Notes: generated from the letters alone by a model not told the origin. DNA of 64,000 bases from Comamonas terrigena NBRC 13299 (GCF_006740045.1 NZ_AP019749.1:825001-889000); one strand, 5' to 3'; shown: positions 39,228-49,256, numbered from the stretch's first letter. A program made the numbers and translations.

Positions 39228-40709
39228 TTACACCGCTGCTGGCACAGGGATGGGATCTGCTGCGATCGCAGTGGTCTGCGGCGCAGCCTGGGCCATATCG
39301 CGCTGCAGTGCGGCCGGTGCCGAAGGATAGGGCGGCAGCGGGGCGCGCAGCTGCTCGAACGCGCGGGCCATCTGCAGCACGCCCAGGTCGTCAAAGCGCG
39401 GGCCGGTAATTTGCAGCCCGATGGGCAGGCCCTGGGCCGACTGCGCGCAAGGCACGGAAATGGACGGCTGCTCCGACATATTGAAGGGCACGGTGAACGC
39501 GATGTGCTCCAGCGGGCGCAGCGGGTCGTTGGTGGGCGAGGCCAGCTGCGCATCGAATGCAGTGATGGGCGCCACCGGCGAAAGCACATAGTCGAACGCC
39601 GCACAGGCCTGCACCGTGGCCTGGCGCGTGCGGAAGAACTGGTGCTGGGCGGCAAACAGCGCTGCGGCGGTCAGCCCGTCGGCGCTGTCGGCCCACTGGC
39701 GGATGAAGGGCAGCACCTTGTCTTGCTGCGCTGCAGGCAGGGCCTGCAGATCCATGTGGGAGCGCATGCGCCAGAAATGGTCCATGCCGTCCAGCATGTC
39801 GCGGGTCAGAAACGGAGCCATGGGCTCGACGATGGCACCGGCCTTTTCCAGCAGCGTGGCCGCATGCTCGATGGCCTGGCGCACCTCGGGCGCCACCGGC
39901 AGGCCGCAGCCCGCATCCAGCAGCAGGCCAAAACGCAGGCCGCGCAGGCGTTCCAGCCCGGTATCCAGCTGTTCCCAGGCGATGAACTGTGGCGGCAGCG
40001 CCATGCAGTCGCGTGCATCGGGCTGGGCCAGCACCATCATCATCAGCGCGGCGTCTTCCACGCTGCGTGTCATGGGGCCGGCACAGCGGCCGGTGTAGGG
40101 CGGGTCGATGGGAATGCGGCCCAGGCTGGGCTTGAAGCCCACGATGCCGCACCAGCTGGCCGGCAGGCGGATGGAGCCGCCGATGTCGGTGCCCACATGC
40201 AGCGGGCCGTAGCCGGCGGCCGCTGCGGCGCCGGCACCGGCGCTGCTGCCGCCGGGGCCTTTGGACAGGTCCCAGGGATTGCGCGCCGTGGCGTGGAAGC
40301 TCGACAGCCCGGAAGACAGCATGCCAAAGTCCGGCATGGTGGTTTTGCTCCACAGCAGCGCACCGGCTTCGCGCAGGCGGGCCGCGGGTGGGGCATCGGC
40401 CGCGGCAGGCACCAGGGCGGTGGCGGCCGTGCCCAGCGGCGTGGGGTCGCCGGCAGTGGCAATGTTGTCCTTGATGGTGGCCGGTACGCCGTCCAGCCAG
40501 CCCTGCGGCGCGCGCTGCTGCCAGCGGGCTTCGCTGGCGCGGGCCTGTTCCAGCGCGGCTTCGGGGCGCAGCAGGTAGGTGGCGTGCAGCTGGGGCTCCC
40601 AGCGTGCGGCCAGGTCCAGCACCGCCTGCATGACTTCGACCGGGGACAGCTGGCGTGCCATATAGGCCCGCAGCAGCTGGGTGGCACCCAGGGTGTGCAA
40701 TTCGCTCAT
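39228..40709 (-). CDS. Amidase (amidase-signature family)
   Basis: A 493-residue serine hydrolase with the Ser-cisSer-Lys triad: Lys80 (PATIKDN), Ser155/156 (GPGGSSAGAG) and nucleophile Ser179 (GGSIRLPA). It hydrolyses amide bonds in small molecules or peptides; GatA is unlikely because gatB/gatC are absent. The start at 40709 has a strong AAAGGAGGG site. It is the last gene of the dpp-like operon, 106 bp after the binding-protein gene, suggesting it acts on the imported compound. The C-terminus is alanine/proline-rich. Confidence 0.88.
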   Translation of the reverse strand: MSELHTLGATQLLRAYMARQLSPVEVMQAVLDLAARWEPQLHATYLLRPEAALEQARASEARWQQRAPQGWLDGVPATIKDNIATAGDPTPLGTAATALVPAAADAPPAARLREAGALLWSKTTMPDFGMLSSGLSSFHATARNPWDLSKGPGGSSAGAGAAAAAGYGPLHVGTDIGGSIRLPASWCGIVGFKPSLGRIPIDPPYTGRCAGPMTRSVEDAALMMMVLAQPDARDCMALPPQFIAWEQLDTGLERLRGLRFGLLLDAGCGLPVAPEVRQAIEHAATLLEKAGAIVEPMAPFLTRDMLDGMDHFWRMRSHMDLQALPAAQQDKVLPFIRQWADSADGLTAAALFAAQHQFFRTRQATVQACAAFDYVLSPVAPITAFDAQLASPTNDPLRPLEHIAFTVPFNMSEQPSISVPCAQSAQGLPIGLQITGPRFDDLGVLQMARAFEQLRAPLPPYPSAPAALQRDMAQAAPQTTAIAADPIPVPAAV

Positions 40710-40815
40710 ATCCCTCCTTTGCGGCCCCGCAGGGCGTTCAGAAATCAGATACCAGGAAAACGCGGCCGGCACAGGGTGCTGGCAGGGGCGGCGGCCGGTG
40801 CCGCCCTTCAGGAGA

Positions 40816-42306
40816 TCAGGCCCAGGACAGTGCGGCCAGATCGTTCACAAAGATCGGCATGTCCTTCCACAGCCCGCGCAGCCCCTTGCTGGCCACGGTG
40901 ACCCACTGCGGCTGGTAGAGAAAGGCGTGCACGCTGTCTTCGGCCAGCAGGCGCTGCGCCTCGCCCAGCAGGCGGGCACGGTCGGCCGGGCGCGGGGTGT
41001 TCTTGATCTTGTCGTAGAGCTGGTTGAACTGCTCGGACTTGTAGCCCCAGTAGTAGTCAGGCTTGGCGAAGTTGCCCAGATCGAATGGCTCGACATGGGA
41101 GATCAAGGTCAGGTCGTAGTTCTTGTTGGTGTAGGTGCCCGACAGCCACTGCGCCCATTCCACGTTCTGCAGCTTGAGCTTGATGCCCACCTTGGCCAGT
41201 TCGGCGGCAATGATCTCGCCGCCCTGGCGCGCATAGGGCGCAGGCGGCAGTGTCATGGTCAGCTCCAGCGGCAGCTTGACACCGGCTTCCGCCAGCAGCT
41301 TCTTGGCCTTGTCCACGTCATGCGGATTGATGCCGGTGGTGTCCACATATCCAAAGGCGCCGGGCACATAGTGGCTGCCGATGGGCACGCCATAGCCTTC
41401 GGCAGCGCCTTCGATCACGGTCTTGCGGTCGATGGCAGCAGCAATCGCGCGGCGCACACGGGCATCGTCCAGCGGCTTGCGCGCGTTGTTGATGGCCACA
41501 ATGGTCTTGGCCCGCGAGCCGCTGACCAGCACCTGGAAGCGGGCGTTGTTCTTGAACTGCGGCACGCTGCGGGGCGTAGCGCGGGGGAAGGCGTCCACAT
41601 CCCCGGCCATCAGTGCGGCCACCTGGGCGGCGGCGTCGGGAATGAAGCGGAAGGTGGCGCGGTGGATGCGGATCTTGGCGGCATCGCGGTACTGCGGCCA
41701 GGCCACCAGGGTGACCGAGGCGCCCTTGTTCCACATGCCCAGTTTGTAGGGGCCGGTGCCCACCGGCTTGGTGGTGTTGGTGGCGGCGCTTTTGGGCTCG
41801 ACGATGATGGCCGTGGCCTGGCCCAGCACGAACAGGAAGTCGGGATCGATCTCCTGGGTGAGGATGACCAGCTGGTGCTCATCGACCACGCTGACCTTCA
41901 TGCTGGCGAAGGTGCGCTTGTCCTTGTTGGTGCTCTTGTCCGAAGCGGCGCGCTCGAACGAGAACTTCACCGCCTGGGCGTTGAAGGGCTCGCCGTTCTG
42001 GAATTTCACGCCCTTGCGCAGGCGGAAGGTGTAGGTCTTGAGGTCGGGCGAGACGTCCCAGCTTTCGGCCAGCATGGGGGACACGCTGCCGTCGCTGTTG
42101 ATCTTGGTGAGCGTCTCGAAGATGTTGTAGTGCACGATCTCCGCCACCGACGAGGCGGCGCTGGCCGTGGGGTCCAGCATGGGCGGCTCCAGCGTCAGTG
42201 CCAGGGTGACGCTGTCCTTCTTGCCCTGTGCCAGCCCGGTCAGCGGGTGCAGCAGGGGCACGGAAGCGAGTGCACCCGTGGTCAGAAGGTGGCGGCGGTT
42301 GATCAT
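40816..42306 (-). CDS. ABC-transporter substrate-binding protein (SBP family 5)
   Basis: A 496-residue periplasmic receptor of the DppA/OppA family. The signal sequence has NRRHLLTTG, possibly a Tat signal, with cleavage near GLA/Q (about residue 26). PPMLDPTASAASSVAEIVHYNIFETL, the SBP5 signature region (AESWDVSPDLKTYTFRLRKGVKF) and VGTGPYKL are typical. The ligand could be a dipeptide, oligopeptide or other small amide, given the next gene. It lies 105 bp downstream of the ATPase gene rather than first in the operon, and has no terminator before it. Confidence 0.9.
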   Translation of the reverse strand: MINRRHLLTTGALASVPLLHPLTGLAQGKKDSVTLALTLEPPMLDPTASAASSVAEIVHYNIFETLTKINSDGSVSPMLAESWDVSPDLKTYTFRLRKGVKFQNGEPFNAQAVKFSFERAASDKSTNKDKRTFASMKVSVVDEHQLVILTQEIDPDFLFVLGQATAIIVEPKSAATNTTKPVGTGPYKLGMWNKGASVTLVAWPQYRDAAKIRIHRATFRFIPDAAAQVAALMAGDVDAFPRATPRSVPQFKNNARFQVLVSGSRAKTIVAINNARKPLDDARVRRAIAAAIDRKTVIEGAAEGYGVPIGSHYVPGAFGYVDTTGINPHDVDKAKKLLAEAGVKLPLELTMTLPPAPYARQGGEIIAAELAKVGIKLKLQNVEWAQWLSGTYTNKNYDLTLISHVEPFDLGNFAKPDYYWGYKSEQFNQLYDKIKNTPRPADRARLLGEAQRLLAEDSVHAFLYQPQWVTVASKGLRGLWKDMPIFVNDLAALSWA

Positions 42307-42411
42307 GGGGAAGGTCTCCGGTCGGATCTTGTTGTGGTGGTTGAATCAGGCTGCACAGCGTGCGCAGCGCACTCCGCTTTGTACACCACCCGGGGGTGCT
42401 GCCGTGTCGCC

Positions 42412-43305
42412 CTATGCGGCACTGGAGTCGGCGGCGCGGGCTTGGCGGCGCGCGCGCGCGCGGCCGGGGGCAATCGTGGGCGAGGCCTGCACCAGCTGGC
42501 GCGTATAGGGGTGCTGCGGGGCGGTGAACAGCTGCTCGGGCGTGCCGCGTTCCACGATGCGGCCCTGGTGCAGGACCACCACGTCCTGGCACAGCTGCTG
42601 CACCACGGCCAGGTCGTGGCTGATCAGCAGAAAGGTGACGCCATGGTGCTGCTGCAGGTCCTGCATCAGGTTCAGCACCTGGGCCTGCACGGACACATCC
42701 AGCGCGCTGACCGGCTCATCGGCCACGATCAGCTGCGGCCGGGTGATCAGCGCCCGGGCTATGGCAATGCGCTGGCGCTGGCCGCCGGAAAACTCGTGCG
42801 GGTATTTGTCCAGATCGCTGTCGCGCAGGCCCACCTGGGCCAGGACCTCGGCCACACGCAGGCGGCGCTGTGCAGCGGTGCTGGGCTCCAGCGCTTCCAG
42901 GGGCTCGGCGACGATGCGGGCGATGGTCTGGCGCGGGTCCAGCGATCCATAGGGGTCCTGGAACACGATCTGGAAGTGGCGCCGCAGGGCCCGCAGCTCG
43001 GACGCGGTCAGCGCGTTCAGGTCCTGCCCCAGCAAGCGGATGGTGCCGGCGCTGGGCCGGTCCAGCGCCATGACCAGGCGGGCCAGCGTGGACTTGCCCG
43101 ATCCCGATTCGCCCACCACGCCCAGACTGCGGCCGGCGTGGATCTGCAGGCTGATGTCCTGCAGCGCGGCCACGGTTTCGGGCGCGCGCCACAGCTGGCG
43201 GCGCGGCAGCTGGTAGCTGCGCTGCAGATGCTCCACCTGCAGCAGCGGGGCGATGGCCGCGATGGCCGTGCTGGTGTCCGTGGTGGCCGTGGTCGCGGTA
43301 TTCAT
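42412..43305 (-). CDS. Dipeptide-type ABC transporter ATPase (DppF-like)
   Basis: A 297-residue ABC ATPase. Walker A GESGSGKST is near residue 60, signature [15 protein letters not shown] near 165 and Walker B ADEPVSALD follows. The C-terminal end TAPQHPYTRQLVQASP is typical of Opp/Dpp ATPases. The N-terminal 20 residues are Thr/Ala-rich and poorly conserved. It starts within the stop of the preceding ATPase gene (4-base overlap), so the two are made together. An Ala/Arg-rich tail follows the last conserved motif. Confidence 0.9.
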   Translation of the reverse strand: MNTATTATTDTSTAIAAIAPLLQVEHLQRSYQLPRRQLWRAPETVAALQDISLQIHAGRSLGVVGESGSGKSTLARLVMALDRPSAGTIRLLGQDLNALTASELRALRRHFQIVFQDPYGSLDPRQTIARIVAEPLEALEPSTAAQRRLRVAEVLAQVGLRDSDLDKYPHEFSGGQRQRIAIARALITRPQLIVADEPVSALDVSVQAQVLNLMQDLQQHHGVTFLLISHDLAVVQQLCQDVVVLHQGRIVERGTPEQLFTAPQHPYTRQLVQASPTIAPGRARARRQARAADSSAA

Positions 43306-44330
43306 GCGGCACTCCCTGCGACCATGCCGGAAGGGGGCAGCGCTGCCATGGCCTCGGGCCGCAGGCAGCGTGCCCAGTGCCGGTCGCTGCCGTCCTGGGG
43401 CACGGGCACGGGGCGCTGGCTGCGGCACTGCGGCTGGGTATAGCTGCAGCGGCCGCTGAAGGCACAGCCGGGCGGCAGATCGGCCAGCTCCGGCACGGTG
43501 CCGGCAATGGTCTGCAAGGGTGGCATGCGGCCATCGGGCAGGCGGGCGGCACCCAGCTGCGGGCGTGCGGCCAACAGGCCCCGGGTATAGGGGTGGGCCA
43601 TGTGCCGGAACAGGGTCTCGGTGGGGCCGCTTTCCACCACGGAGCCGCCGTACATGACCAGCATCTGGTCCACGTTCTGGGAGATCACGCCCAGGTCGTG
43701 GGAGATCAGGATCAGGCCCATGCCGCGCTCGTCCACCAGATCGGCAATCAGATCCAGGATCTGCTGCTGCACGGTCACGTCCAGCGCGGTGGTGGGTTCG
43801 TCGGCAATCAGCACATCGGGCTGGCAGGCCAGGGCCATGGCAATCATGATGCGCTGGCGCTGGCCGCCGGAAAACTGGTGGGGGTAATCGCCCAGGCGCC
43901 GTGCGGCCTGCGGAATGCCCACGCGTTCCAGCAGGGACAGGGCCTCGGCCTGGGCGCTGCGTGCACCCAGGCCCTGGTGGCGGCGCAGCGGCTCGGCCAC
44001 CTGGCGACCAATCGGGTGTACCGGGTTCAGGGCCGTCATCGGCTCCTGGAAAATCATGGCCATGCGGTTGCCGCGCAGCCGACTCCAGCCGGCCTCGTTC
44101 AGGTCCAGCAGGGACTGGCCGTGCAGGCGCACGCTGCCGTCGGTGCTGGCGTTGTCGGGCAGCAGGCCCATCAGTGCCAGTGCGGTGAGCGACTTGCCGC
44201 AGCCCGATTCGCCGATCAGGCCCAGCGTGCCGCCCCGCTCCAGCGCGAACGAGAGATCGCGCACGGCGCTCACCTGCCCGCGGTGGGTGTGCAGAGTGAC
44301 GCAGAGGTGATCGACTTCCAGCAGCGGCAT
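43302..44330 (-). CDS. Dipeptide-type ABC transporter ATPase (DppD-like)
   Basis: A 342-residue ABC ATPase. It has Walker [10 protein letters not shown] near residue 39, [15 protein letters not shown], and Walker [11 protein letters not shown]. The C-terminal oligopeptide/dipeptide domain contains [12 protein letters not shown] and the cysteine-rich [15 protein letters not shown], which in DppD-type proteins may bind an FeS cluster. It overlaps the next ATPase by 4 bases and lies 9 bp after the permease gene. Confidence 0.91.
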   Translation of the reverse strand: MPLLEVDHLCVTLHTHRGQVSAVRDLSFALERGGTLGLIGESGCGKSLTALALMGLLPDNASTDGSVRLHGQSLLDLNEAGWSRLRGNRMAMIFQEPMTALNPVHPIGRQVAEPLRRHQGLGARSAQAEALSLLERVGIPQAARRLGDYPHQFSGGQRQRIMIAMALACQPDVLIADEPTTALDVTVQQQILDLIADLVDERGMGLILISHDLGVISQNVDQMLVMYGGSVVESGPTETLFRHMAHPYTRGLLAARPQLGAARLPDGRMPPLQTIAGTVPELADLPPGCAFSGRCSYTQPQCRSQRPVPVPQDGSDRHWARCLRPEAMAALPPSGMVAGSAA

Positions 44331-44339
44331 GGTGTTCCT

Positions 44340-45257
44340 TCAGCGGCGGCGCAGGCGCGGGTCTAGCAGGTCACGCAGACCGTCGCCCAGCAGATTCAGG
44401 CCCAGCACCGACAGCGCAATCGCCACGCCGGGGAACACGGCCAGCATCGGGGCCTGGAACATCAGGGTCTGCGCTTCGCTGAGCATGCGGCCCCAGGACG
44501 GCATGGGCGGCTGCGTGCCCAATCCAAGATAGGACAGGGCGGCTTCGGCCAGGATGGCAATGGCGAACTGGATGGTGGCCTGCACCACCAGCACCGACAG
44601 GATGTTGGGCAGCACATGCTGGCGGGTGATCTGCCAGCGGTTCTTGCCGCAGGCACGGGCAGCCAGCACATATTCACGGGCCCACACGGCATTGGCCGAA
44701 GCGCGGGTGATGCGCGCGAACGTGGGAATGTTGAAGATGCCGATGGCGATGATGGAGTTGACAATGCCCGCGCCGAACACGGCCGTCAGCATGATGGCCG
44801 ACAGGATGGCGGGAAAGGCAAAGGTGAAGTCCGACAGCCGCATGATGGCTTCTTCCGTCCAGCCGCGGCGGGCCGAGGCCAGCAGGCCCAGCAGCGTGCC
44901 GATGGTCAGGCCGATGCCCACGGCGATCACGCCTACCCAGATGGAATTGCGCGCACCCACCAGCAGCAGCGAAGCCACGTCGCGGCCGTAGGCATCTGTG
45001 CCCAGCCAGTGCCGGGCGTCGGGCGCCTGCAGCTTGGTGTCCAGGTCCATGGCATACGGATCCCAGGGCGTCCAGACAAAGGACAACAGGGCGCAGGCGA
45101 TCAGCAGGGCGGTCAGCGTCGCTCCTGCCACAAAGCTGGGGTGGCGGCGCGCGCGCTGCCAGAAGCCGGGGGAGGCCGTGGCGGCCGATACGGTGGCCGG
45201 GGCGGTGGCCTGGGCAGGGTGGGGTGCCACGGGGGGCACTGCCGTGGGCTCAGACAT
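44340..45257 (-). CDS. Dipeptide-type ABC transporter permease (DppC-like)
   Basis: A 305-residue inner-membrane permease with an N-terminal Ala/Pro/Thr-rich extension (about 1-30) and six membrane segments. HWLGTDAYGRDVASLLLVGAR marks the DppC/OppC family. The EAA loop contains EYVLAARACGKNRWQITRQHVLPN. AEAALSYLGLGTQPPMPSWGRML is typical. The start at 45257 overlaps the end of the DppB-like gene by 8 bases. Confidence 0.92.
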   Translation of the reverse strand: MSEPTAVPPVAPHPAQATAPATVSAATASPGFWQRARRHPSFVAGATLTALLIACALLSFVWTPWDPYAMDLDTKLQAPDARHWLGTDAYGRDVASLLLVGARNSIWVGVIAVGIGLTIGTLLGLLASARRGWTEEAIMRLSDFTFAFPAILSAIMLTAVFGAGIVNSIIAIGIFNIPTFARITRASANAVWAREYVLAARACGKNRWQITRQHVLPNILSVLVVQATIQFAIAILAEAALSYLGLGTQPPMPSWGRMLSEAQTLMFQAPMLAVFPGVAIALSVLGLNLLGDGLRDLLDPRLRRR

Positions 45258-46212
45258 CGCTCGCCTCCACACGGGGGTCGATCACGGCGTACAGCAGGTC
45301 CACCACAAAATTCACTACGATCACCATGGCGGCCAGCAGCATCACGCAGTTGCGCACCACGATCAGGTCACGGTTGGCAATGGACTGGAAGATCAGCCGG
45401 CCCAGGCCGGGCAGGTAGAACACGTTTTCCACCACGATGGTGCCGGCCAGCAGATTGGCGAACTGCAGGCCCATCACGGTGATGACGGGAATCATGGCAT
45501 TGCGCAGCACATGGCCCCAGAGCACGGCACGCTGGCTCAAGCCCTTGGCGCGGGCGGTGCGCACAAAGTCTTCACGCAGCACTTCCAGCACGGCCGAGCG
45601 GGTGATGCGCGCCAGGATGGCGGCCTGCACCACGGCCAGGGCCACGGCAGGCAGGATCAGCGCCTGCAGGGCGGGCCACCAGCCGCCGCCGACCTCCTCG
45701 GTCCAGCCGGGAAAGCCGCCGGCGGAAAACCACTGCAGCTTCACCGAAAACAGCAGGATCAGCAGGATGGCGAACCAGAAGTTGGGGATGGCGATGCCGA
45801 TCTGCGCCAGGCCCATGGTGCCCACATCGCCCAGCTTGTTGTGGTGCGATGCGGCATAGACGCCGGCCAGCAGGGCCAGCACGGTGGTCAGCAGCATGGC
45901 CATCACCGCCAGGGGGATGGTGACGGACAGGCGCTCCAGCACCAGCTCCAGCACGGGCGTGCCGTAGGTGTAGCTGTCGCCCATCTGGCCCTGGAACAGG
46001 CCGGTGATCCAGTCGGTGTAGCGCTGCCAGGCGGGCTGGTTCAGGCCCAGCTGCTCGGCCATGGCCTGCACGGCTTCAGGGTCGGCGTCCGGGCCCAGCA
46101 GCACCTGGGCCACGTTGCCGGGCAGGATTTCCAGCACACCGAACACCACCACGGACGCACCCAGCAGGGTGGCGACCAGGGTCAGCAGTCGTTTGGCAAG
46201 GAAAATGCTCAT
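45250..46212 (-). CDS. Dipeptide-type ABC transporter permease (DppB-like)
   Basis: A 320-residue inner-membrane permease. MSIFLAKRLLTLVATLLGASVVVFGVLEILPGN is a canonical DppB start; GDSYTYGTPVLELVLERL, the EAA loop EDFVRTARAKGLSQRAVLWGHVLRNAMIP and FYLPGLGRLIFQSI complete the family picture. It is first in the operon. The frame is open upstream, but residues before 46212 are not conserved-looking. 178 bp separate it from the divergent ferredoxin gene. Confidence 0.92.
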   Translation of the reverse strand: MSIFLAKRLLTLVATLLGASVVVFGVLEILPGNVAQVLLGPDADPEAVQAMAEQLGLNQPAWQRYTDWITGLFQGQMGDSYTYGTPVLELVLERLSVTIPLAVMAMLLTTVLALLAGVYAASHHNKLGDVGTMGLAQIGIAIPNFWFAILLILLFSVKLQWFSAGGFPGWTEEVGGGWWPALQALILPAVALAVVQAAILARITRSAVLEVLREDFVRTARAKGLSQRAVLWGHVLRNAMIPVITVMGLQFANLLAGTIVVENVFYLPGLGRLIFQSIANRDLIVVRNCVMLLAAMVIVVNFVVDLLYAVIDPRVEASDV

Positions 46213-46390
46213 AAAGCAATAGCGTGTGGTGCGCGCCGGGTGTGCGTGAGGGGCCAAGCTTAACGGGAAATCTTCGTTCCCGGTGGCAACTCGGCTGCAG
46301 GGGCTTGCCCGCACACCGGTCAGGTGCTTGGCGGACACCGATAATAGGCGCCATGTGCCCTATTTGTGTGTTGTTCCCGGGAGTGAAGCT

Positions 46391-46657
46391 ATGGCGCTGA
46401 TGATCACGGACGAGTGCATCAACTGCGATGTGTGCGAACCCGAGTGCCCCAACGATGCCATTTACATGGGCGAGCACATCTATGAGATCCATCCGCACAA
46501 GTGCACCGAGTGCGTGGGACACTTTGACGAGCCCCAGTGCATGCAGGTCTGTCCGGTGTCGTGCATTCCGGTGAACCCGGAGCATGTGGAAAGCCGGGAG
46601 ACGCTGATGCAGAAATACCTGCGGCTGCAAGCGGAGGCCGGGTCGGCCGCGCATTGA
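46391..46657 (+). CDS. YfhL-family 4Fe-4S ferredoxin
   Basis: An 88-residue ferredoxin with two cluster motifs: CINCDVCEPECP near residue 9 and CTECVGHFDEPQCMQVCPVSC near 38. The spacing in the second motif (Cys-x2-Cys-x8-Cys-x3-Cys) is the hallmark of the YfhL/allochromatium-type 2[4Fe-4S] ferredoxins. It starts MALMITDECINCD at 46391. It is an electron carrier whose partner is unknown. A hairpin terminator follows. Confidence 0.92.
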   Translation: MALMITDECINCDVCEPECPNDAIYMGEHIYEIHPHKCTECVGHFDEPQCMQVCPVSCIPVNPEHVESRETLMQKYLRLQAEAGSAAH

Positions 46658-46732
46658 CCACGGCAGGGCCCCTGGCGGGGCGGGAGCTGCCGGCAAGGGG
46701 TTGAGTACCCCGCAAACCCACGAACGAACGGC

Positions 46733-46768
46733 ACATGCCCACGCCAACACCGCGCGTGGGATGTTTTT
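46733..46768 (+). terminator. terminator after the ferredoxin gene
   Basis: Stem CCCACGC/GCGTGGG extended by ACAT/ATGT around one bulged base, then TTTTT. It overlaps the last bases before the convergent pth stop. Confidence 0.7.
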
Positions 46769-46769
46769 C

Positions 46770-47396
46770 TCAGGACTCGGCGGTGGCTGCCGGCGGAGCC
46801 TTGCGTTCCGGCTTGGGGCGCGGCGCCTTGGTGGTGTGGATCTGCAGCGTGGCCTTGTCCATGTCGCCGGCCACCAGCTGGGGCCAGGATTTCAGGCTGT
46901 GGTCAATGCTGTCGTGGATCAGGTGCCACTGGTCCTGTGGCGGCTTCTTGAGCACCCAGCTGGAGACTTCCCCCTTGTGGCCCGGGTGGCCGATGCCCAC
47001 GCGCAGGCGCCAGTACTGGTCGCTGCCCAGCTGGGCATGGATGTCGCGCAGGCCGTTGTGGCCGCCGTGGCTGCCGCCCTTTTTGAGTTTGACGATGCCG
47101 GGCGTGAAGTCCAGCTCATCGTGCACGACCAGGATTTCCTCGGGCTGGATCTTGAAAAAGCGTGCCAGCGCGCCCACTGACTTGCCCGACAGGTTCATGA
47201 AGGTCTGGGGTTGCAGCAGCCATACGGTCTGCCCCTGGACATTGGCACGGGCCATCAGGCCCCAGTAGCTGCGCTCGGGGTTGAGCTGCACTTTCAGCTC
47301 GCGTGCCAGCCCGTCGATCCACCAGAAGCCGGCGTTGTGGCGGGTGTCTTCGTATTCCGGGCCTGGATTGCCCAGGCCCACAAACAGTTTGATCAT
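46770..47396 (-). CDS. pth: Peptidyl-tRNA hydrolase
   Basis: Recycles tRNA from peptidyl-tRNA that falls off ribosomes. The 208-residue protein starts [23 protein letters not shown], with the catalytic histidine in the TRHNAG motif and the asparagine of [24 protein letters not shown] and GGHNGLRDI match the family. The C-terminus is a Lys/Pro/Ala extension. An open frame extends upstream but without family similarity. It follows rplY on the same strand, with a terminator-like hairpin between. Confidence 0.96.
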   Translation of the reverse strand: MIKLFVGLGNPGPEYEDTRHNAGFWWIDGLARELKVQLNPERSYWGLMARANVQGQTVWLLQPQTFMNLSGKSVGALARFFKIQPEEILVVHDELDFTPGIVKLKKGGSHGGHNGLRDIHAQLGSDQYWRLRVGIGHPGHKGEVSSWVLKKPPQDQWHLIHDSIDHSLKSWPQLVAGDMDKATLQIHTTKAPRPKPERKAPPAATAES

Positions 47397-47442
47397 GGCG
47401 GTGATTATCCCGGTGGGGCTGCGGCCCTGCAGGGCGGCCCCC

Positions 47443-47473
47443 AAAAACAAATGGCCCACGCAGGGTGGGCCAT
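47443..47473 (-). terminator. terminator-like hairpin between rplY and pth
   Basis: On the minus strand stem ATGGCCCAC/GTGGGCCAT (9 bp, 5-base loop) is followed by TTTGTTTTTGG. A second perfect hairpin GCATGGCCC/GGGCCATGC (47480-47501) lies just before it. Together they probably limit read-through from rplY into pth. Confidence 0.65.
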
Positions 47474-47518
47474 GTGAGGGCATGGCCCTGGCGGGCCATG
47501 CAGTGCCAGGCACAAGAA

Positions 47519-48148
47519 TTACTTCTTGCCCTTCTTGGCAGGAGCAGCAGGAGCGGCGGCAGCGGCGGCACCGGCTTCAGGAGCGACTTCAGGCAGCTTG
47601 ATGGAGATCAGGGCTGGGTTCTTGTTGGAACCGCGCACCACAGCCTTCACGCCGTTAGGCAGCTTGACGGATTGCAGACCCACCACCGACTTGGAAGTCA
47701 GGGCGCTCAGGTCCACGTTGATGAACTCGGGCAGAGCGGAAGGCATGCACACCACGTCCAGTTCATGGATCAGCTGGGTCACGGTGCAGCTTTCGCCCTT
47801 GACGGCGGGAGACTCTTCCAGGCCGGTCAGGTGCACGGGCACCTTCAGGTGCACCTTGGTGGTTGCGTCCACGCGTTGGAAGTCCACGTGCAGCACCAGG
47901 GGCTTGTAGGGGTGGAATTGCACGTCGCGCAGAACGACCTTGGTTTCCTTGCCGTCCACATCCAGGTCCAGGATCGAAGAATGGAACACTTCCTTCTTCA
48001 GAGCGTGGAACAGGTTGTTGTGGTTCAGCTCGATCAGTTGGGCTTCAGCAGCGCCACCGTAGATGATGCCGGGGGTGTTGCCCGAATTACGCAGGCGGCG
48101 GCTCGCACCCGTACCTTGCAAAGCGCGCGAAGTTGCGGCGAATTTCAT
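47519..48148 (-). CDS. rplY: 50S ribosomal protein bL25 (long, CTC-type)
   Basis: A 209-residue bL25 with the 5S-rRNA-binding N-terminal domain ([45 protein letters not shown]) and the C-terminal CTC/TL5 domain ([26 protein letters not shown]). It ends in an Ala/Pro/Lys tail. Longer than the 94-residue E. coli form, as in most betaproteobacteria. It lies between prs and pth, the usual order. Confidence 0.96.
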   Translation of the reverse strand: MKFAATSRALQGTGASRRLRNSGNTPGIIYGGAAEAQLIELNHNNLFHALKKEVFHSSILDLDVDGKETKVVLRDVQFHPYKPLVLHVDFQRVDATTKVHLKVPVHLTGLEESPAVKGESCTVTQLIHELDVVCMPSALPEFINVDLSALTSKSVVGLQSVKLPNGVKAVVRGSNKNPALISIKLPEVAPEAGAAAAAAPAAPAKKGKK

Positions 48149-48248
48149 AATGAACTCCAGAGGGGGCGGACCGCGACCAGTCTCGCCCTGTTAATAAAAA
48201 GATGGGGCAGCACCTGCTGTCCCTGTCTTTGCGGTGCCCCGGAACACA

Positions 48249-48275
48249 CCGCAGCCTCCGCGAGGGAGGCTGTGG
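48249..48275. other. hairpin between prs and rplY
   Basis: An 11-bp stem, CCGCAGCCTCC/GGAGGCTGTGG (one G-U pair), with a 5-base loop, lies in the gap after the prs stop. No T run follows on the minus strand, so it is more likely a processing or stability stem than a strong terminator. Confidence 0.4.
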
Positions 48276-48296
48276 GGTTTCGGACTTGAAAGGGGC

Positions 48297-49256
48297 TTAG
48301 TCCTGGAACAGGCTGCTCACCGAGTCACCCGAGGAGATGCGCTGAATGGTTTCAGCGAACAGGGGGGCGACGGAGAGTTGACGGATCTTGGTGCAGGCCT
48401 GGGCGTTGGCGTTCAACGGGATGGTGTTGGTCACCACCACTTCGTCCAGTGCTTCGCCTTCGGAGATGCGCTGGATGGCCGGGCCCGAGAAAATGGGGTG
48501 CGTGCAATAGGCATACACCTTCTTGGCGCCGCGCTGCTTGAGCACTTCGGCCGCCTTCACCAACGTACCGGCGGTGTCGATCATGTCATCCATGATCACG
48601 CAGTTGCGGCCTTCGATGTCACCGATGACGTGCATCACTTCGGACACATTGGCCTTGGGACGGCGCTTGTCGATGATGGCCAGGTCGCAACCCAGTTGCT
48701 TGGCCAGCGCACGGGCACGCACCACACCGCCCACGTCGGGCGAGACCACGATCAGATCATCGTAGTTCTTCTGGCGCAGATCGCCCAGCAGCACCGGCGA
48801 GGCGTAGATGTTGTCCACGGGGATGTCGAAGAAGCCCTGGATCTGGTCAGCGTGCAGGTCCATGGTCAGCACGCGCGACACGCCAGCAGCCTGCAGCATA
48901 TTGGCAACCACCTTGGCGGTGATGGCCACACGGGTGGAGCGCACGCGGCGGTCCTGGCGGGCATAACCGAAATAGGGGATGACAGCGCAGATGCTCTCGG
49001 CGGAAGCACGCTTGAGTGCGTCCACCATCACCAGCAACTCCATCAGGTTGTCATTGGTGGGGGCGCAGGTCGGCTGCACGACGAAAACGTCACGGGTGCG
49101 AACGTTTTCCTTGATTTCGACAGTGACTTCACCGTCGGAGAAACGACCAACGTCGGCAGCGCCCAGAGTCGTGCCGAGATGCTGAGCGATCTCCGTTGCC
49201 ATGGCAATGTTGGCATTGCCGGTGAAGACCTTGAATTGAGAGTGATTGGAGTGCAT
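48297..49256 (-). CDS. prs: Ribose-phosphate pyrophosphokinase
   Basis: Makes PRPP from ribose-5-phosphate and ATP for nucleotide, histidine and tryptophan synthesis. The 319-residue protein has [33 protein letters not shown] (class signature), [18 protein letters not shown] and the PRPP loop [13 protein letters not shown] near 215. The start [16 protein letters not shown] at 49256 fits; the open frame before it is tRNA sequence. It follows tRNA-Gln with 41 bp between. Confidence 0.97.
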   Translation of the reverse strand: MHSNHSQFKVFTGNANIAMATEIAQHLGTTLGAADVGRFSDGEVTVEIKENVRTRDVFVVQPTCAPTNDNLMELLVMVDALKRASAESICAVIPYFGYARQDRRVRSTRVAITAKVVANMLQAAGVSRVLTMDLHADQIQGFFDIPVDNIYASPVLLGDLRQKNYDDLIVVSPDVGGVVRARALAKQLGCDLAIIDKRRPKANVSEVMHVIGDIEGRNCVIMDDMIDTAGTLVKAAEVLKQRGAKKVYAYCTHPIFSGPAIQRISEGEALDEVVVTNTIPLNANAQACTKIRQLSVAPLFAETIQRISSGDSVSSLFQD

